This document shows, one piece after another, positions 35,232 through 44,308 of a stretch of 64,000 nucleotides of DNA. The DNA comes from Brassicibacter mesophilus (GTDB taxonomy: Bacteria > Bacillota > Clostridia > Tissierellales > Proteiniboraceae), in assembly GCF_050433385.1 (NCBI RefSeq), contig NZ_JBNPXI010000018.1, forward strand, positions 1 through 64,000, read 5' to 3'. The position numbers and the translations under genes are program-made. The notes under the pieces are model-generated. The model searched no databases. It saw only the letters and a list, made by a program, of their open reading frames with translations, and had not been told where the DNA came from. How positions within the stretch are numbered: position 1 is the stretch's first letter; the number at the start of each line of letters is the position of its first letter.

Positions 35232-36074
35232 ATGGAATGGATTGATCGTCTTAATGAAGTCATCAGCTACATAGAAGAGCATCTTAATGACGAAATAAAT
35301 TATGAAGTAATAGGGGAAATTGCTGTGTGTCCTGTTGGTTCATTTCAAAGAGCATTCTCATTAATGACAGGAATTACGCTTTCAGAATACATTCGCAGGA
35401 GAAAGCTGACAATGGCAGCTTTTGAATTACAATCTACAGACTGTAAAGTAATAGATGTTGCGGTTAAATATGGGTATGAGTCATCAGATGCTTTTTGTGT
35501 TGCTTTCAAAAAAATACATGGCATTACACCTACAACTGCCAAACAACAAAATATTAAGTTAAAATCCTATCCTCGCCTGACCTTTACACTTACAATAAAA
35601 GGGGATGTAGAAATGAATTATCGTGTTGTTGAAAGAGATAGTTTTAAGACAGCTGGGAAAATCGTAACTTCATCATTGGAAAACAATATAATACCACAGT
35701 TTTGGGATAAGTGTAAAAAAGATGGTACTATTGATAAGCTACTTGAAATAGGTGTAAACGCCTATACTCTAGGCATGTGTTTCGGCTACAACGATGAAGG
35801 TAAGAATGATTATATGGTTGGCATTGAAACAAATCATGAGTGTATTGAGAGTATGAAAACTGTTGTAGTCCCTAAATCTACTTGGTTAGTTTTTGAATCT
35901 ATAGGTCCAATAAATCCAACACTCGGAAATACTTGGGGTAGAATATATGGGGAATTCTTGCCTCAAAGCATTTATAAACAGGCAACACTACCTACTATGG
36001 AAAAATACTTTAGCGGTGATGTCGATTCTGATGATTATTATATTGAAATTTGGATTCCGGTAGTTAAAGAGTAA
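35232..36074 (+). CDS. AraC-family regulator with GyrI-like effector domain
   Basis: A 280-residue transcription regulator. Residues 1-105 hold the two helix-turn-helix motifs of AraC proteins (EVIGEIAVCPVGSFQRAFS; KVIDVAVKYGYESSDAFCVAF followed by GITPTTAK). The C-terminal half (DSFKTAGKIVTSS... to YIEIWIPV) is a GyrI-like small-molecule-binding domain, as in Rob/SoxS-type and BltR-like drug sensors. It probably senses a toxic compound and activates nearby or distant genes. The ATG at 35232 is chosen because GGAAGGAAGGG precedes it. Confidence 0.85.
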   Translation: MEWIDRLNEVISYIEEHLNDEINYEVIGEIAVCPVGSFQRAFSLMTGITLSEYIRRRKLTMAAFELQSTDCKVIDVAVKYGYESSDAFCVAFKKIHGITPTTAKQQNIKLKSYPRLTFTLTIKGDVEMNYRVVERDSFKTAGKIVTSSLENNIIPQFWDKCKKDGTIDKLLEIGVNAYTLGMCFGYNDEGKNDYMVGIETNHECIESMKTVVVPKSTWLVFESIGPINPTLGNTWGRIYGEFLPQSIYKQATLPTMEKYFSGDVDSDDYYIEIWIPVVKE

Positions 36075-36149
36075 GTATGTGTTATGAGCATGATTCTTGA
36101 TTAAGTTACTTCATTTTCTTTATTATGTGAAAATGTAATGAAAATTAGC

Positions 36150-36231
36150 ATATCACGGATCACAATACTGCCTGCTGAAAAGGGCTCTGCGGGTAGCAAC
36201 TCATGGACGTTGGATAAGCGGCCCGTTAGAT
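36150..36231 (+). repeat. attC-like site 31
   Basis: Right box GTTAGAT (36225-36231) followed by GACAG; left box ATATCAC (36150-36156), one change from ATATAAC. Inner pairing weak. 82 bp. Confidence 0.5.
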
Positions 36232-36383
36232 GACAGATAGTGCATTACTATGGAGCTATGTGCGAGTTTGATAGGGATGATTACGTAGTTTTATTCATAG
36301 TTGTACAATATCACGAATTAAGATTATTTATCTTTTCATAGCACATAAAATATAAAAATGCAAAAAACTAGGGGGCTATTGCT

Positions 36384-37130
36384 ATGAACATTACTGAAAA
36401 CATCGTCTATTTAATTCGAGAACAAGTGGAGAAAGCCAATCGTCCAGATTTATTTCGTGAGCCAATCTGTGCATTTTCTTCGGCAGAAGATGAAAAGTAC
36501 CATATGCTTAAAACGATTATTGGCGATTGGCATTGTGACCCCATTGAACTTTTACCTGATGCCAAATCAGTCATTTCCTTTTTTGTGCCGTTTACCCAGA
36601 TGGTTACTAAATCAGCCAAAAATGAGGAGCCTGTTTCTGCAATATGGGGTGAAGCTTATTTAGTTGTTAATGACCTTTTTGACACGATCGGTCAGAAGGT
36701 TGCGGATTATTTAAAAGAACAGGGATTTTCAGCTATGCTTATCGCAGCTACTCACACTTATGATCCAGAAAAACTACAATCAATGTGGTCGCATCGTAGT
36801 GCAGCAGCAATCTCAGGACTCGGTAGATTTGGTGCTAATCGACTGCTGATTACAGAAAAAGGATCTGCTGGCCGTTTCTGCACTGTTTTGACTTCTGCTG
36901 TGCTGGAGCCGTCTGTAGCTTCTGCACCAGAACGTTGTCTTTATAATAAAAACGGAAGCTGCCTATTATGCATAAAGACCTGTCCTGTTCATGCATTGAA
37001 GATTGATTCCTTTGAACCATTTGCTTGCCATGATCATTTGCTGAATAATGCTGATTTTCTAAACAAGGTGGGTTTTTGCGATGTTTGTGGCAAGTGCATT
37101 GCTAACTGCCCAATGGCCTTTTTAGAGTAA
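36384..37130 (+). CDS. epoxyqueuosine reductase-like 4Fe-4S protein
   Basis: A 248-residue iron-sulphur protein. The N-terminal two thirds resemble the cobalamin-binding region of QueG-like reductases (SHRSAAAISGLGRFGANRLLIT...RFCTVLTSA). The C-terminal part has two ferredoxin cysteine clusters (CLLCIKTCP and CDVCGKCIANCP). It is shorter than true QueG, and related short proteins of unknown function are common in Clostridia, so a role in queuosine synthesis is not assured. Cytoplasmic. G+C content is visibly higher than the neighbours, indicating separate origin. ATG at 36384 follows AGGGGG. Confidence 0.75.
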   Translation: MNITENIVYLIREQVEKANRPDLFREPICAFSSAEDEKYHMLKTIIGDWHCDPIELLPDAKSVISFFVPFTQMVTKSAKNEEPVSAIWGEAYLVVNDLFDTIGQKVADYLKEQGFSAMLIAATHTYDPEKLQSMWSHRSAAAISGLGRFGANRLLITEKGSAGRFCTVLTSAVLEPSVASAPERCLYNKNGSCLLCIKTCPVHALKIDSFEPFACHDHLLNNADFLNKVGFCDVCGKCIANCPMAFLE

Positions 37131-37141
37131 ATTGAACTAAT

Positions 37142-37206
37142 TAATAACGTACTCTCTTATCACATAAATAATGTCTCATCTACTGATGTAGAGAAGTACG
37201 TTAGAA
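37142..37206 (+). repeat. attC-like site 32 (short, 65 bp)
   Basis: Left box TAATAAC (37142-37148), right box GTTAGAA (37200-37206). TAACGTACT and AGTACGTTA are exact complements, and the inner CTCATCTACTGATGTAGAG contains a second stem. Close to a canonical short attC. Confidence 0.75.
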
Positions 37207-37431
37207 AAAAAGTATATTTTTATTATATTGAAACCACGAATAAAGAAAATTATTAATAATCATGAATAAAGTTGGAGAAGATTAAGAAAGTTTTACAAAC
37301 AATGTATAATAAGGTCTTAGCTACATAAGAAGGAAACAACATAGGAAAAGACCAATGTTGCTAAGCCTCAGAATGCTGTATTTCATTTTATTTCTATTAT
37401 TGCTAGAGTTTTGGTAGGAGGCTATTTGAAT

Positions 37432-38235
37432 ATGAACGAAGTTTATAGAGGAAACTTTATTAATCTGTCATATAGGTTAAGCTCCATAATAGGGGATGCA
37501 AGGTGGGAAAAAGATATTATCGGTTGTTCAAGTTCAGAAATATTTTTTCTTGAAGGCATTTCAAACGGAGAAAATGCTTATTTAAAAGTAAATAATTGTA
37601 AGGACAATTTGCTGGAAAAAGAAAAAGAAATCTTAATTTGGTTAGAGAATAAAATACCTGTTCCGCAGGTATTTTATTATGATGTATTTAATGGCAAAGA
37701 ATTTTTACTGATATCAGAAATAAGAGGGTTAAATGCAGCGCATGATTATTATGTCTCTAAGCCTGCTAAAGTTGTAACAACACTGGCAAAGTCTCTTAGA
37801 TTAATTCATGAGGTAAATTTATATGATTGTCCATTTGATAGTACTCTTAATAAGAAGATTGATGAAGCAAAAGAGCGAATTAATTGTGGATTAGTAGACG
37901 AAAATAGCTTTGAAAGAAAATATATAGGCAAGTCAAGTGAACAATTATTTGAAATGGTCTTAGAAAAGAGACCGGCTAATGAAGATTTAGTTTTTACTCA
38001 TGGTGATTATTGTATGCCCAATATAATACTATCAGGTAACAAATTAAGTGGATTTATAGATTTAGGAAGAGCAGGAATCAGCGATAGATATCAGGATATA
38101 GCATTAATAGTACGTAGTTTCGAACATAATTTTGGAACAGATAAGTGGAATGATTTATTTTATAAAGAATACGGTATTACAGATGTAGATTATTCAAAAA
38201 TAGAATTTTATATTTTGCTAGATGAATTGTTTTAG
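37432..38235 (+). CDS. aminoglycoside 3'-phosphotransferase-like, APH(3')
   Basis: A 267-residue kinase of the aminoglycoside phosphotransferase family. The catalytic loop is FTHGDYCMPN (Asp about residue 187), the metal-binding Asp is in FIDLGRAGISDRYQDIA, and the protein ends in YYILLDELF-like residues (FYILLDELF), as APH(3')-III does. These features together point to the APH(3') class, which phosphorylates the 3'-OH of kanamycin/neomycin-type drugs with ATP. Cytoplasmic. ATG 37432 follows AGGAGG by 10 bases. TTGAAA (37228) and TATTAA (37251), 17 bp apart, may be its promoter just after attC-like site 32. Confidence 0.85.
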   Translation: MNEVYRGNFINLSYRLSSIIGDARWEKDIIGCSSSEIFFLEGISNGENAYLKVNNCKDNLLEKEKEILIWLENKIPVPQVFYYDVFNGKEFLLISEIRGLNAAHDYYVSKPAKVVTTLAKSLRLIHEVNLYDCPFDSTLNKKIDEAKERINCGLVDENSFERKYIGKSSEQLFEMVLEKRPANEDLVFTHGDYCMPNIILSGNKLSGFIDLGRAGISDRYQDIALIVRSFEHNFGTDKWNDLFYKEYGITDVDYSKIEFYILLDELF

Positions 38236-38315
38236 AATTGTATAAATGAAGCAAAATGTCAGACAACACTTGCTTTTACAAAGATGCGTTTTGAAAAATT
38301 TTAAGGGGTGGTACT

Positions 38316-39191
38316 TTGCGTAGTGAACAAGAAATGATCAATCTAATACTTAAAGTTGCTAAAGAGGAAGAGCGTATTAGAGCAGTTTACATGAGTGGCT
38401 CTCGTGTTAACGCTAATGTAAAAAAAGATATTTATCAAGACTATGATATTGGGTATGTTGTAACCGAAACTAAGTCATTTCTCGACAATAAGAATTGGAT
38501 TTCTGTATTTGGAGATATAGCTATGGTTCAGGAACCTGATTTAGTTGACGCTGCCTTTGGTATAAAACATGATTTTAGCCGTTCTTATACATGGTTGATG
38601 CTCTTCAAAGATGGTAATAGAATTGATTTGGGAATAGAAATTAAAGAAAAAATGTTAGAAGAATATGCAAAAGAAAAGCTTATTGCTCCACTTCTGGATA
38701 AAGATAATTGTTTGCCTCAAATACCACCAGCTACAGATGAAGATTATTGGGTTAAAAAACCAACAGAGGCACAGTACACAGGCTGCTGCAATGAATTCTG
38801 GTGGTGCCTTAATAATGTTGTGAAGGGTATTGCAAGAGACGAATTACCTTATGCTATGTGGATGTTTAATGTTGTTGTGAGAGATATGCTTGTGAAAATG
38901 ATAGAATGGTATATTGGTATTAATACAGACTTCTCAGTATCAGCAGGAAAGAAAGGAAAGTTTTTTAAAAAGTATCTGCCTAATGAGCTTTATGAAATGT
39001 ATTCAAAAACTTATTCTGATAGTGAGTATAACAACTTATGGGCGGCAGTGTTTAAAGCATGTGAATTGTTTAGAACTATCGCAATGATTGTTTCCGAGCA
39101 CCTCGGATACACATACAATCAAAGTGAAGATACCAATATGACAGAGTATGTAATCAAAATAAAAAACAATTATTTTAATCAAAAAATATAA
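38316..39191 (+). CDS. aminoglycoside 6-adenylyltransferase-like, ANT(6)
   Basis: A 291-residue nucleotidyltransferase. The catalytic signature is MSGSRVN (residues 26-32) with QDYDIGYVV (two Asp ligands, near 42-50) and later RIDLGIEI (third Asp). The start MRSEQEMINLILKVAKEEER is nearly the ANT(6)/AadE consensus, and the C-terminal helical domain is complete. The class adenylylates streptomycin. The TTG at 38316 follows AAGGGGTGG. No attC-like site separates it from the APH(3')-like gene 80 bp upstream, so the two may be one unit. A scrap homologous to its first 22 codons occurs at 52823-52891. Confidence 0.85.
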   Translation: MRSEQEMINLILKVAKEEERIRAVYMSGSRVNANVKKDIYQDYDIGYVVTETKSFLDNKNWISVFGDIAMVQEPDLVDAAFGIKHDFSRSYTWLMLFKDGNRIDLGIEIKEKMLEEYAKEKLIAPLLDKDNCLPQIPPATDEDYWVKKPTEAQYTGCCNEFWWCLNNVVKGIARDELPYAMWMFNVVVRDMLVKMIEWYIGINTDFSVSAGKKGKFFKKYLPNELYEMYSKTYSDSEYNNLWAAVFKACELFRTIAMIVSEHLGYTYNQSEDTNMTEYVIKIKNNYFNQKI

Positions 39192-39204
39192 ATAAAAGTA
39201 AAAC

Positions 39205-39303
39205 ACATCAATAGTAAAGGTAGGTTCGTGACATTAAAGAGTATATTTTGGGATACAGGTTATTGTATTGAAATTAGCGTTTCTACTACTAGAATCGTTA
39301 GGT
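39205..39303 (+). repeat. attC-like site 33
   Basis: Right box GTTAGGT (39297-39303); left box degenerate (ACATCAA, 39205-39211). Arms TAGTA..GGTAG and CTACTACTA pair with bulges. 99 bp. Confidence 0.5.
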
Positions 39304-39331
39304 GATATTTTGGACTATAGGAGGAATTATA

Positions 39332-40201
39332 TTGGAAATATTAGTCTTAGGTGGGACAAGGTTTTTTGGAATTCATATGGTACGTGAACTACTTAGAAAA
39401 GGACATCAAGTAACTATTGCTACTAGAGGACGAATTATAGATGAATTTGGAGATAGCGTCAAAAGAATTATTGTTGAACGTACAAATCCTAGAAGTCTAC
39501 TAAATGCATTTAAGAATAAAAGCTATGATGTAGTATGTGATAATTTGGCATATTGTTCAAACGACGTACGATATATTTTAGATAGTGTAAAATGTAAACG
39601 CTATATTATGGTTTCCTCAGCTGCGGTTTATAACAAACATTTTGACACAAAAGAGACTGAATTCAATCCAATTGCCACTAGTTTGAAATGGTGTTCAAGA
39701 GGAGATTTTCCATATGATGAAATAAAGAGACAAGCAGAGTGTGCATTATTTCAGAATTATTCATTCCAAAATGCTGTAGCCGTACGATATCCATTTGTTG
39801 TTGGTGAAGATGATTATACAAAAAGGATGTATTTTTATGTAGAACATATAGTCAAAGGTATACCGATGTTTGTTGATAATAGAGAAAAGCAACTTGGATT
39901 TATCTGTTCTGATGAAGCGGGCAAGTTTCTTGCCTACCTTACAGAACAAGAGTTTTGTGGCACCATCAACGGAAGCAGCTATGGAACAATATCAATTAGT
40001 GAGATTGATGCATATATAGAAAAGAAAACTGGTATAAAAGCGATTTATACACCTGATGGAGATGCTGCACCATATAATGGTGAGGATAATTATAGTATAA
40101 ATACAGAGACAGCTAGAAGCATAGGATTTGATTTTTCAGTACTCAATGATTGGATATATGATTTACTAGACAAGTACATTAAGATTGCAAATGATATTTA
40201 G
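39332..40201 (+). CDS. NAD-dependent epimerase/dehydratase-family protein
   Basis: A 289-residue short-chain extended reductase-type protein. The Rossmann glycine motif is GGTRFFG (residues 7-13), and YDEIKRQAE carries the Tyr-xxx-Lys pair; VSSAAVY is the Ser strand. Sequences of this kind include sugar-nucleotide epimerases and atypical SDRs of unknown substrate. The TTG at 39332 is chosen as it follows AGGAGG at eight bases and starts at the first beta strand. The next gene begins 47 bp downstream without an attC-like site. Confidence 0.75.
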   Translation: MEILVLGGTRFFGIHMVRELLRKGHQVTIATRGRIIDEFGDSVKRIIVERTNPRSLLNAFKNKSYDVVCDNLAYCSNDVRYILDSVKCKRYIMVSSAAVYNKHFDTKETEFNPIATSLKWCSRGDFPYDEIKRQAECALFQNYSFQNAVAVRYPFVVGEDDYTKRMYFYVEHIVKGIPMFVDNREKQLGFICSDEAGKFLAYLTEQEFCGTINGSSYGTISISEIDAYIEKKTGIKAIYTPDGDAAPYNGEDNYSINTETARSIGFDFSVLNDWIYDLLDKYIKIANDI

Positions 40202-40248
40202 CATATTATGCAAACGTAATTGATATTAGAGTAAGAAAGGGAAAACAG

Positions 40249-41127
40249 ATGAATATAATAGGAGAGGTTTATAAAGAATTAGCTGAACTTGGTTTATCGG
40301 AAAATAGTCATATTGACTTGCATGAAATTCAAAACAAAGATGGAATTTATTTATTTAGAGTTATATATGAGAATAAATATTATGTACTCAAGTATTTCTT
40401 GAAAGAGGAATATACAAGAGAAATAAGCAACTATTCTATTCTTAAGAAGTTAAATATACCAACAGCTAAAATATTTGCTTATACATATAGAAGTCTATTA
40501 CTTGAGGATTTAGAAAAAAGCAAAAAATATAGACTTGGAAAAGGATCGGATTTATTTGATACTAAAGTAGCAAAGGCACTGGCAGCTTGGTATAGAGATT
40601 TACACAATAAGAGTGCAAAATATTTATCTGAAAAGGATAGAGATTTTTATAGGGAAATTGATGTTATCACAAAAGAAAATATCTCTTTAATAAGAAACTG
40701 CTCTAATACCATAGATAACCCAGTATGGAATTTAATCTTTCATAACTTTGATCTTATCTCTAATAAAATTAGAAGTCTTGAAGAAACTCTGACTTATAAT
40801 GATTTCTATTGGACTAATCTTGCAGTTAGTAAAGATAAAGAAGAGGCAATAATGTTTGACTATAATTTACTGGGAATAGGTTATAAATATAGTGACATTA
40901 GAAATGTATGCTCATCATTATCAAAAGAGGCTGGAAAAGTATTTATTAAAGAATATGGTGAGATTGATGAAACTGAGAAAATAATTGACGATGGGCTATC
41001 AATCCTTGTTAATTTGATATTTGCATATAAAAGGTCTAAATTTCCTAAATGGGCTCAAAAGTCTCTGAATGCTGTTTATAATGGAGAGTTAGAAAAAGCT
41101 CTAAGAAAAATACTAGATTCACATTGA
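40249..41127 (+). CDS. aminoglycoside phosphotransferase-family (APH-fold) kinase
   Basis: A 292-residue protein with the APH kinase fold. The ATP lysine strand is YYVLKYFLKEEY, the catalytic loop is LTYNDFYWTN (N-D-x-x-x-x-N with HGD replaced by YND), and the metal Asp is in IMFDYNLLGIGYKYSDIRNV. The missing His of the HGD motif suggests a divergent substrate, for example a small metabolite. Cytoplasmic. The ATG at 40249 follows AAAGGG. Appears co-oriented and co-transcribed with the reductase upstream. Confidence 0.7.
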   Translation: MNIIGEVYKELAELGLSENSHIDLHEIQNKDGIYLFRVIYENKYYVLKYFLKEEYTREISNYSILKKLNIPTAKIFAYTYRSLLLEDLEKSKKYRLGKGSDLFDTKVAKALAAWYRDLHNKSAKYLSEKDRDFYREIDVITKENISLIRNCSNTIDNPVWNLIFHNFDLISNKIRSLEETLTYNDFYWTNLAVSKDKEEAIMFDYNLLGIGYKYSDIRNVCSSLSKEAGKVFIKEYGEIDETEKIIDDGLSILVNLIFAYKRSKFPKWAQKSLNAVYNGELEKALRKILDSH

Positions 41128-41248
41128 TATATCGAGAGAATAAGTTCCCATAACAACCATCATCTAAACCATCAAATGGTTATCAAGGGTTTTTTGAAAA
41201 AAAGTAGAATATACTAGAAGTAACAATGAAAGTTACCATAGAAGGATT

Positions 41249-41419
41249 TTATTCAATAATCTTTTTATCATAACGAATTCTTAATACAGTATTTGCATAT
41301 CCACTATCCCTCTTATATATGCCAGCTAACATAGTTTGATATAAAGCTTTTCTAAGATATGTTGAATCTCGTTTTGATATGTTATTATTAGAAACTCTAA
41401 ATGTTATTAACTGATACAT
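41249..41419 (-). pseudogene. IS110-family transposase C-terminal remnant
   Basis: On the minus strand a 56-codon frame contains ISKRDSTYLRKALYQTMLAG followed by IYKRDSGYANTVLRIRYDKK. This matches the C-terminal (transposase_20) domain of IS110 transposases, whose consensus reads SKRGSxxLRxALY...NPxLxxxYxxK. The N-terminal DEDD domain and the element ends are not visible. It lies in the 513-bp gap 41128-41640, opposite to the cassette direction, and marks an old insertion. The rest of the gap has a CCATCaaatGGTT-type stem near 41170-41190 and no gene. Confidence 0.7.
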
Positions 41420-41661
41420 AGGTCAACTCCACCAAGTTATTTTTCAGTAGGAAATCTAGTGATATTACCAATTTGTGAGAGAATAGTTAAGGATACAATT
41501 CTCCAATACATGTAAGGCATAGAAGAAGCTTATAGCTAGTAGAAAGATTATCTAGAAATAAGTAATAATTTTAATGGATTTAGTAGCTTTAAAAAATAAT
41601 ATGACTGAAAAATATAGTATTTATCGATTTGTAAAGTAGTATGTTAAAAGGAGTGAAGGTG

Positions 41662-42852
41662 TTGACTAGTAAAATAGAATTATTTCATTTTGGAGATTGT
41701 GGGCAATATGATGAACTGAATCCGTTTTATATATTTGCAAAAGAAAATACACCAGAGATTTTATTTCTAATTGCCCATTCTGAGCCTTTTGAATTGAAAG
41801 CAAATGATATTGCTAAGTTATTAGATTGTGAATTAAAATACTTGGAGAATATTTTAAATGCTATGGAAAAAATACATATGGTTTTAGTGAAAAATGATAG
41901 GTATTCGATAAATTTTCCTGTTTTTTTAGAGAAAGACCTGCATTTATTAGATAAGTTTTCAAAAAAAACGGCGCAAAAAATTGGTGATTTAGTAATCATG
42001 AATAAGGAAAAGCTTCATCAATTAGTATCAAAACTAAGTGCGCATAAATATTTTTCTTATGAGCGATTACTATACCATATTATTGGTGACTACATATTTG
42101 ATGGAACCGCTATTGAATATTTTGGAACTAGAGAAATATTTAAAATTTCAAAAGAGCAGCTTGGACATAGAGATTATATATTAATAGGTTTTGAAGAAAG
42201 TGAAAAAATGTTTGATTTTAGTGACAATATTCTGTGTAGCAGTAATAACTATAAGGTTAAGAATATTAGATTTAATAGCTTTGGAGATGGTAATGGAAAT
42301 AGAGAAGATCTTTATAGATTTTTTAGGCAAGTTAATTCAAGTTTAAAAAATGCTACAGATAATGATAAATTAAATCTTAGCTATATAAAATTAATAGAGC
42401 AACAAAATCAAATGTTGGGTGAAAACTGTGCAATACTGATAAAACGTGTGTTGAATGAAGATATTTGTATTAGTGATTTATCACCAATGGAAAGAAAAAG
42501 ATTTGATTTTCTTAAAGAATTAGGGTATGTCAGAGAAGATAAAAAATCAAAAATCTCTTTTAAAGTTCCTGTTTTTCAAGCAAATGATATTAGTATATTA
42601 AAAGAAATATCTAACTGTATTTTATGTATAATTGAAAATGAGATAGATAATACATTCAAAAAATTAAATAATGATTATAAGGAATTGTCAGCAATAAAAC
42701 ATAAAGTAGATATAAAAGAGATAGCAAATGAATTATGGCATCAAGTATTTGGAAGTATAAATGAATATCTTGTAGAAAAGAATTTTTTTGAGAGACCTAA
42801 CTACATAGATGGTCAAGGAAGATTTTTTCAAAGCATATATATAGAGGAGTAA
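41662..42852 (+). CDS. winged-helix-like protein of unknown function
   Basis: A 396-residue cytoplasmic protein. Residues about 20-85 (ILFLIAHSEPFELKANDIAK to MVLVKNDRYSINF) look like a winged-helix domain of the ArsR or methyltransferase-dimerisation type; the rest is a helical region without a motif I know, and a second wHTH-like stretch (LNEDICISDLSPMERKRFDF) occurs near residue 260. Probably a regulator, but this is inference. The TTG at 41662 is preferred to the ATG at 41641 because AAGGAG lies between them. Confidence 0.55.
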   Translation: MTSKIELFHFGDCGQYDELNPFYIFAKENTPEILFLIAHSEPFELKANDIAKLLDCELKYLENILNAMEKIHMVLVKNDRYSINFPVFLEKDLHLLDKFSKKTAQKIGDLVIMNKEKLHQLVSKLSAHKYFSYERLLYHIIGDYIFDGTAIEYFGTREIFKISKEQLGHRDYILIGFEESEKMFDFSDNILCSSNNYKVKNIRFNSFGDGNGNREDLYRFFRQVNSSLKNATDNDKLNLSYIKLIEQQNQMLGENCAILIKRVLNEDICISDLSPMERKRFDFLKELGYVREDKKSKISFKVPVFQANDISILKEISNCILCIIENEIDNTFKKLNNDYKELSAIKHKVDIKEIANELWHQVFGSINEYLVEKNFFERPNYIDGQGRFFQSIYIEE

Positions 42853-42868
42853 AGCACATTGCTATTAC

Positions 42869-42900
42869 AGCTAACAATGCACTCACCTTCTATTTGAGAA
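42869..42900 (+). repeat. attC-like site 34 (left half only)
   Basis: AGCTAAC (42869-42875) followed by AATGCACTCACC, closely matching the left part of site 5. No right box follows before the next gene, so the site is truncated. Confidence 0.45.
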
Positions 42901-42946
42901 TACCTGGAGATGAATGGTAAATCATAAAATAAAGGAGTGAATTAAT

Positions 42947-43324
42947 ATGAAAAAGCTCCAAAACTTACTGCTGGTTGTTATTAGTGCAATTCTTTTATCT
43001 ACTGTAAGTGCAGGATGTGTTCGGCAACTTGGGAACGAAGATGCTGAAGGACAACAGTGGGATTATAAACCTATGATTTCAAAAGAAAGTCATGTATACG
43101 GAGATACTGGAAATACTAGAGAGAGTTTACCAGAAGATTTTGTTCTACTAGGGCAAGTAGAAGAGGAGATTTCTCAGACAGAGCCTATGGTAAAAGGAAA
43201 AACTTACTTTGTATCAAATACATTGCCTATTAAAACCGAGATATACGGGAATAAACAGAATGAAAGAACAATCTATGCAAAGTACAATGACATATTTATT
43301 AAGTATGAGTTGAATGAAGAATAG
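42947..43324 (+). CDS. small lipoprotein
   Basis: A 125-residue lipoprotein. The signal peptide MKKLQNLLLVVISAILLS continues to the lipobox TVSAGC, with Cys near residue 24 as the lipid-anchored residue. The mature part is polar with a C-terminal strand pair (KGKTYFVSN...IYAKYNDIFIKYE). No family recognised. The ATG at 42947 follows AAAGGAGTG. Confidence 0.7.
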   Translation: MKKLQNLLLVVISAILLSTVSAGCVRQLGNEDAEGQQWDYKPMISKESHVYGDTGNTRESLPEDFVLLGQVEEEISQTEPMVKGKTYFVSNTLPIKTEIYGNKQNERTIYAKYNDIFIKYELNEE

Positions 43325-43532
43325 GTTTAGGATAATTTCCTAAAGAGAACAAAAGAGAATGGCATTATCTTTGATAATTAATTATGTAGGTAAGGTCCAT
43401 TTTTGCATTATGAGAAGAACTTTGAATATGGGTGAAAGTATATAGTCATTTTTTATAAACCATTGTAAAAATACTTACGATATTAGATTTAGAAGCATTT
43501 GGTCTGAAGAAACTTTTATTTAGGGGGACATC

Positions 43533-44159
43533 ATGACAAAACTATATTTAACGAGACATGGACAAACAGAATGGAATTTAGAGGGTAGAATGCAAGGACA
43601 AAAAGATTCAAAACTTACGGAATTAGGTGAGAAACAAGCAGAATGGCTTGGAGAAAGATTGAATGATGAAAAAATAGATGTTATCATTTCTAGCTCAAGT
43701 GGAAGAGCGATTGCAACGTCTAAATTAATTAGAGGCAAAAGAAATATAAAAATAATACCTAACGATAACTTAAAAGAAATTTATCTTGGTCATTGGGAAG
43801 GAAGGTTGCATACAGAGATTGAAAAAGTTTGGGAAGAAGAGCAGAAAAATTTCTGGCATTTTCCTCATTTGTATAAACCTGTAGGAGGAGAAACATTTTC
43901 TCAAATTTTAAATAGAGTAGGTAATGAAGTAGAAAAAATCATCTCAGAATATGAAGGAAAAAGCATACTAGTTGTTACTCATGCAGTTGTTTTAAAAGCA
44001 TTGATTACATACTGTGAAAATAAAGACTTGAAGGATTTTTGGAGCGGAGCTTTTATGCACTCTACGTGTTTAAATATTTTAGACATAAAAAAGGATAGCA
44101 GAAAATTTATACTCAAAGGAGATACATCACATTATAAGGCTGAAGAGAAGGCAATATAA
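43533..44159 (+). CDS. histidine phosphatase-family protein
   Basis: A 208-residue phosphoglycerate-mutase-like phosphatase. The RHG motif is LTRHGQTEWN (catalytic His near residue 8), SSSSGRAIATS contains the phosphate-binding Arg, EIYLGHWEGR the acid, and VVTHAVVLKAL the second His. Members remove phosphate from sugars, cofactor precursors or phosphoproteins; substrate unknown. Cytoplasmic. The ATG at 43533 follows AGGGGG. No attC-like site is visible on either side, although an ATGCGA/TTCGCAT stem with GTTATTG occurs at 44223-44253. Confidence 0.85.
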   Translation: MTKLYLTRHGQTEWNLEGRMQGQKDSKLTELGEKQAEWLGERLNDEKIDVIISSSSGRAIATSKLIRGKRNIKIIPNDNLKEIYLGHWEGRLHTEIEKVWEEEQKNFWHFPHLYKPVGGETFSQILNRVGNEVEKIISEYEGKSILVVTHAVVLKALITYCENKDLKDFWSGAFMHSTCLNILDIKKDSRKFILKGDTSHYKAEEKAI

Positions 44160-44308
44160 CAAGGAATAAATGGGGTACTTATTTTTTAGTAAGATGAAGT
44201 AAGAATTTGTTTTCTCAACTAATATGCGAGTTAATTCGCATGTTGCGTTATTGGTTTAACTGAATGATTATGTTAGCATTAAGTTATTAAATTTAAGGGG
44301 GGCAATAT

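Noticed and set aside
44216..44258. Additional short attC at the ATGCGA/TTCGCAT stem
   Set aside because: GTTATTG follows the stem, but the left box is poor and the spacing unusual; not strong enough to list as a site.
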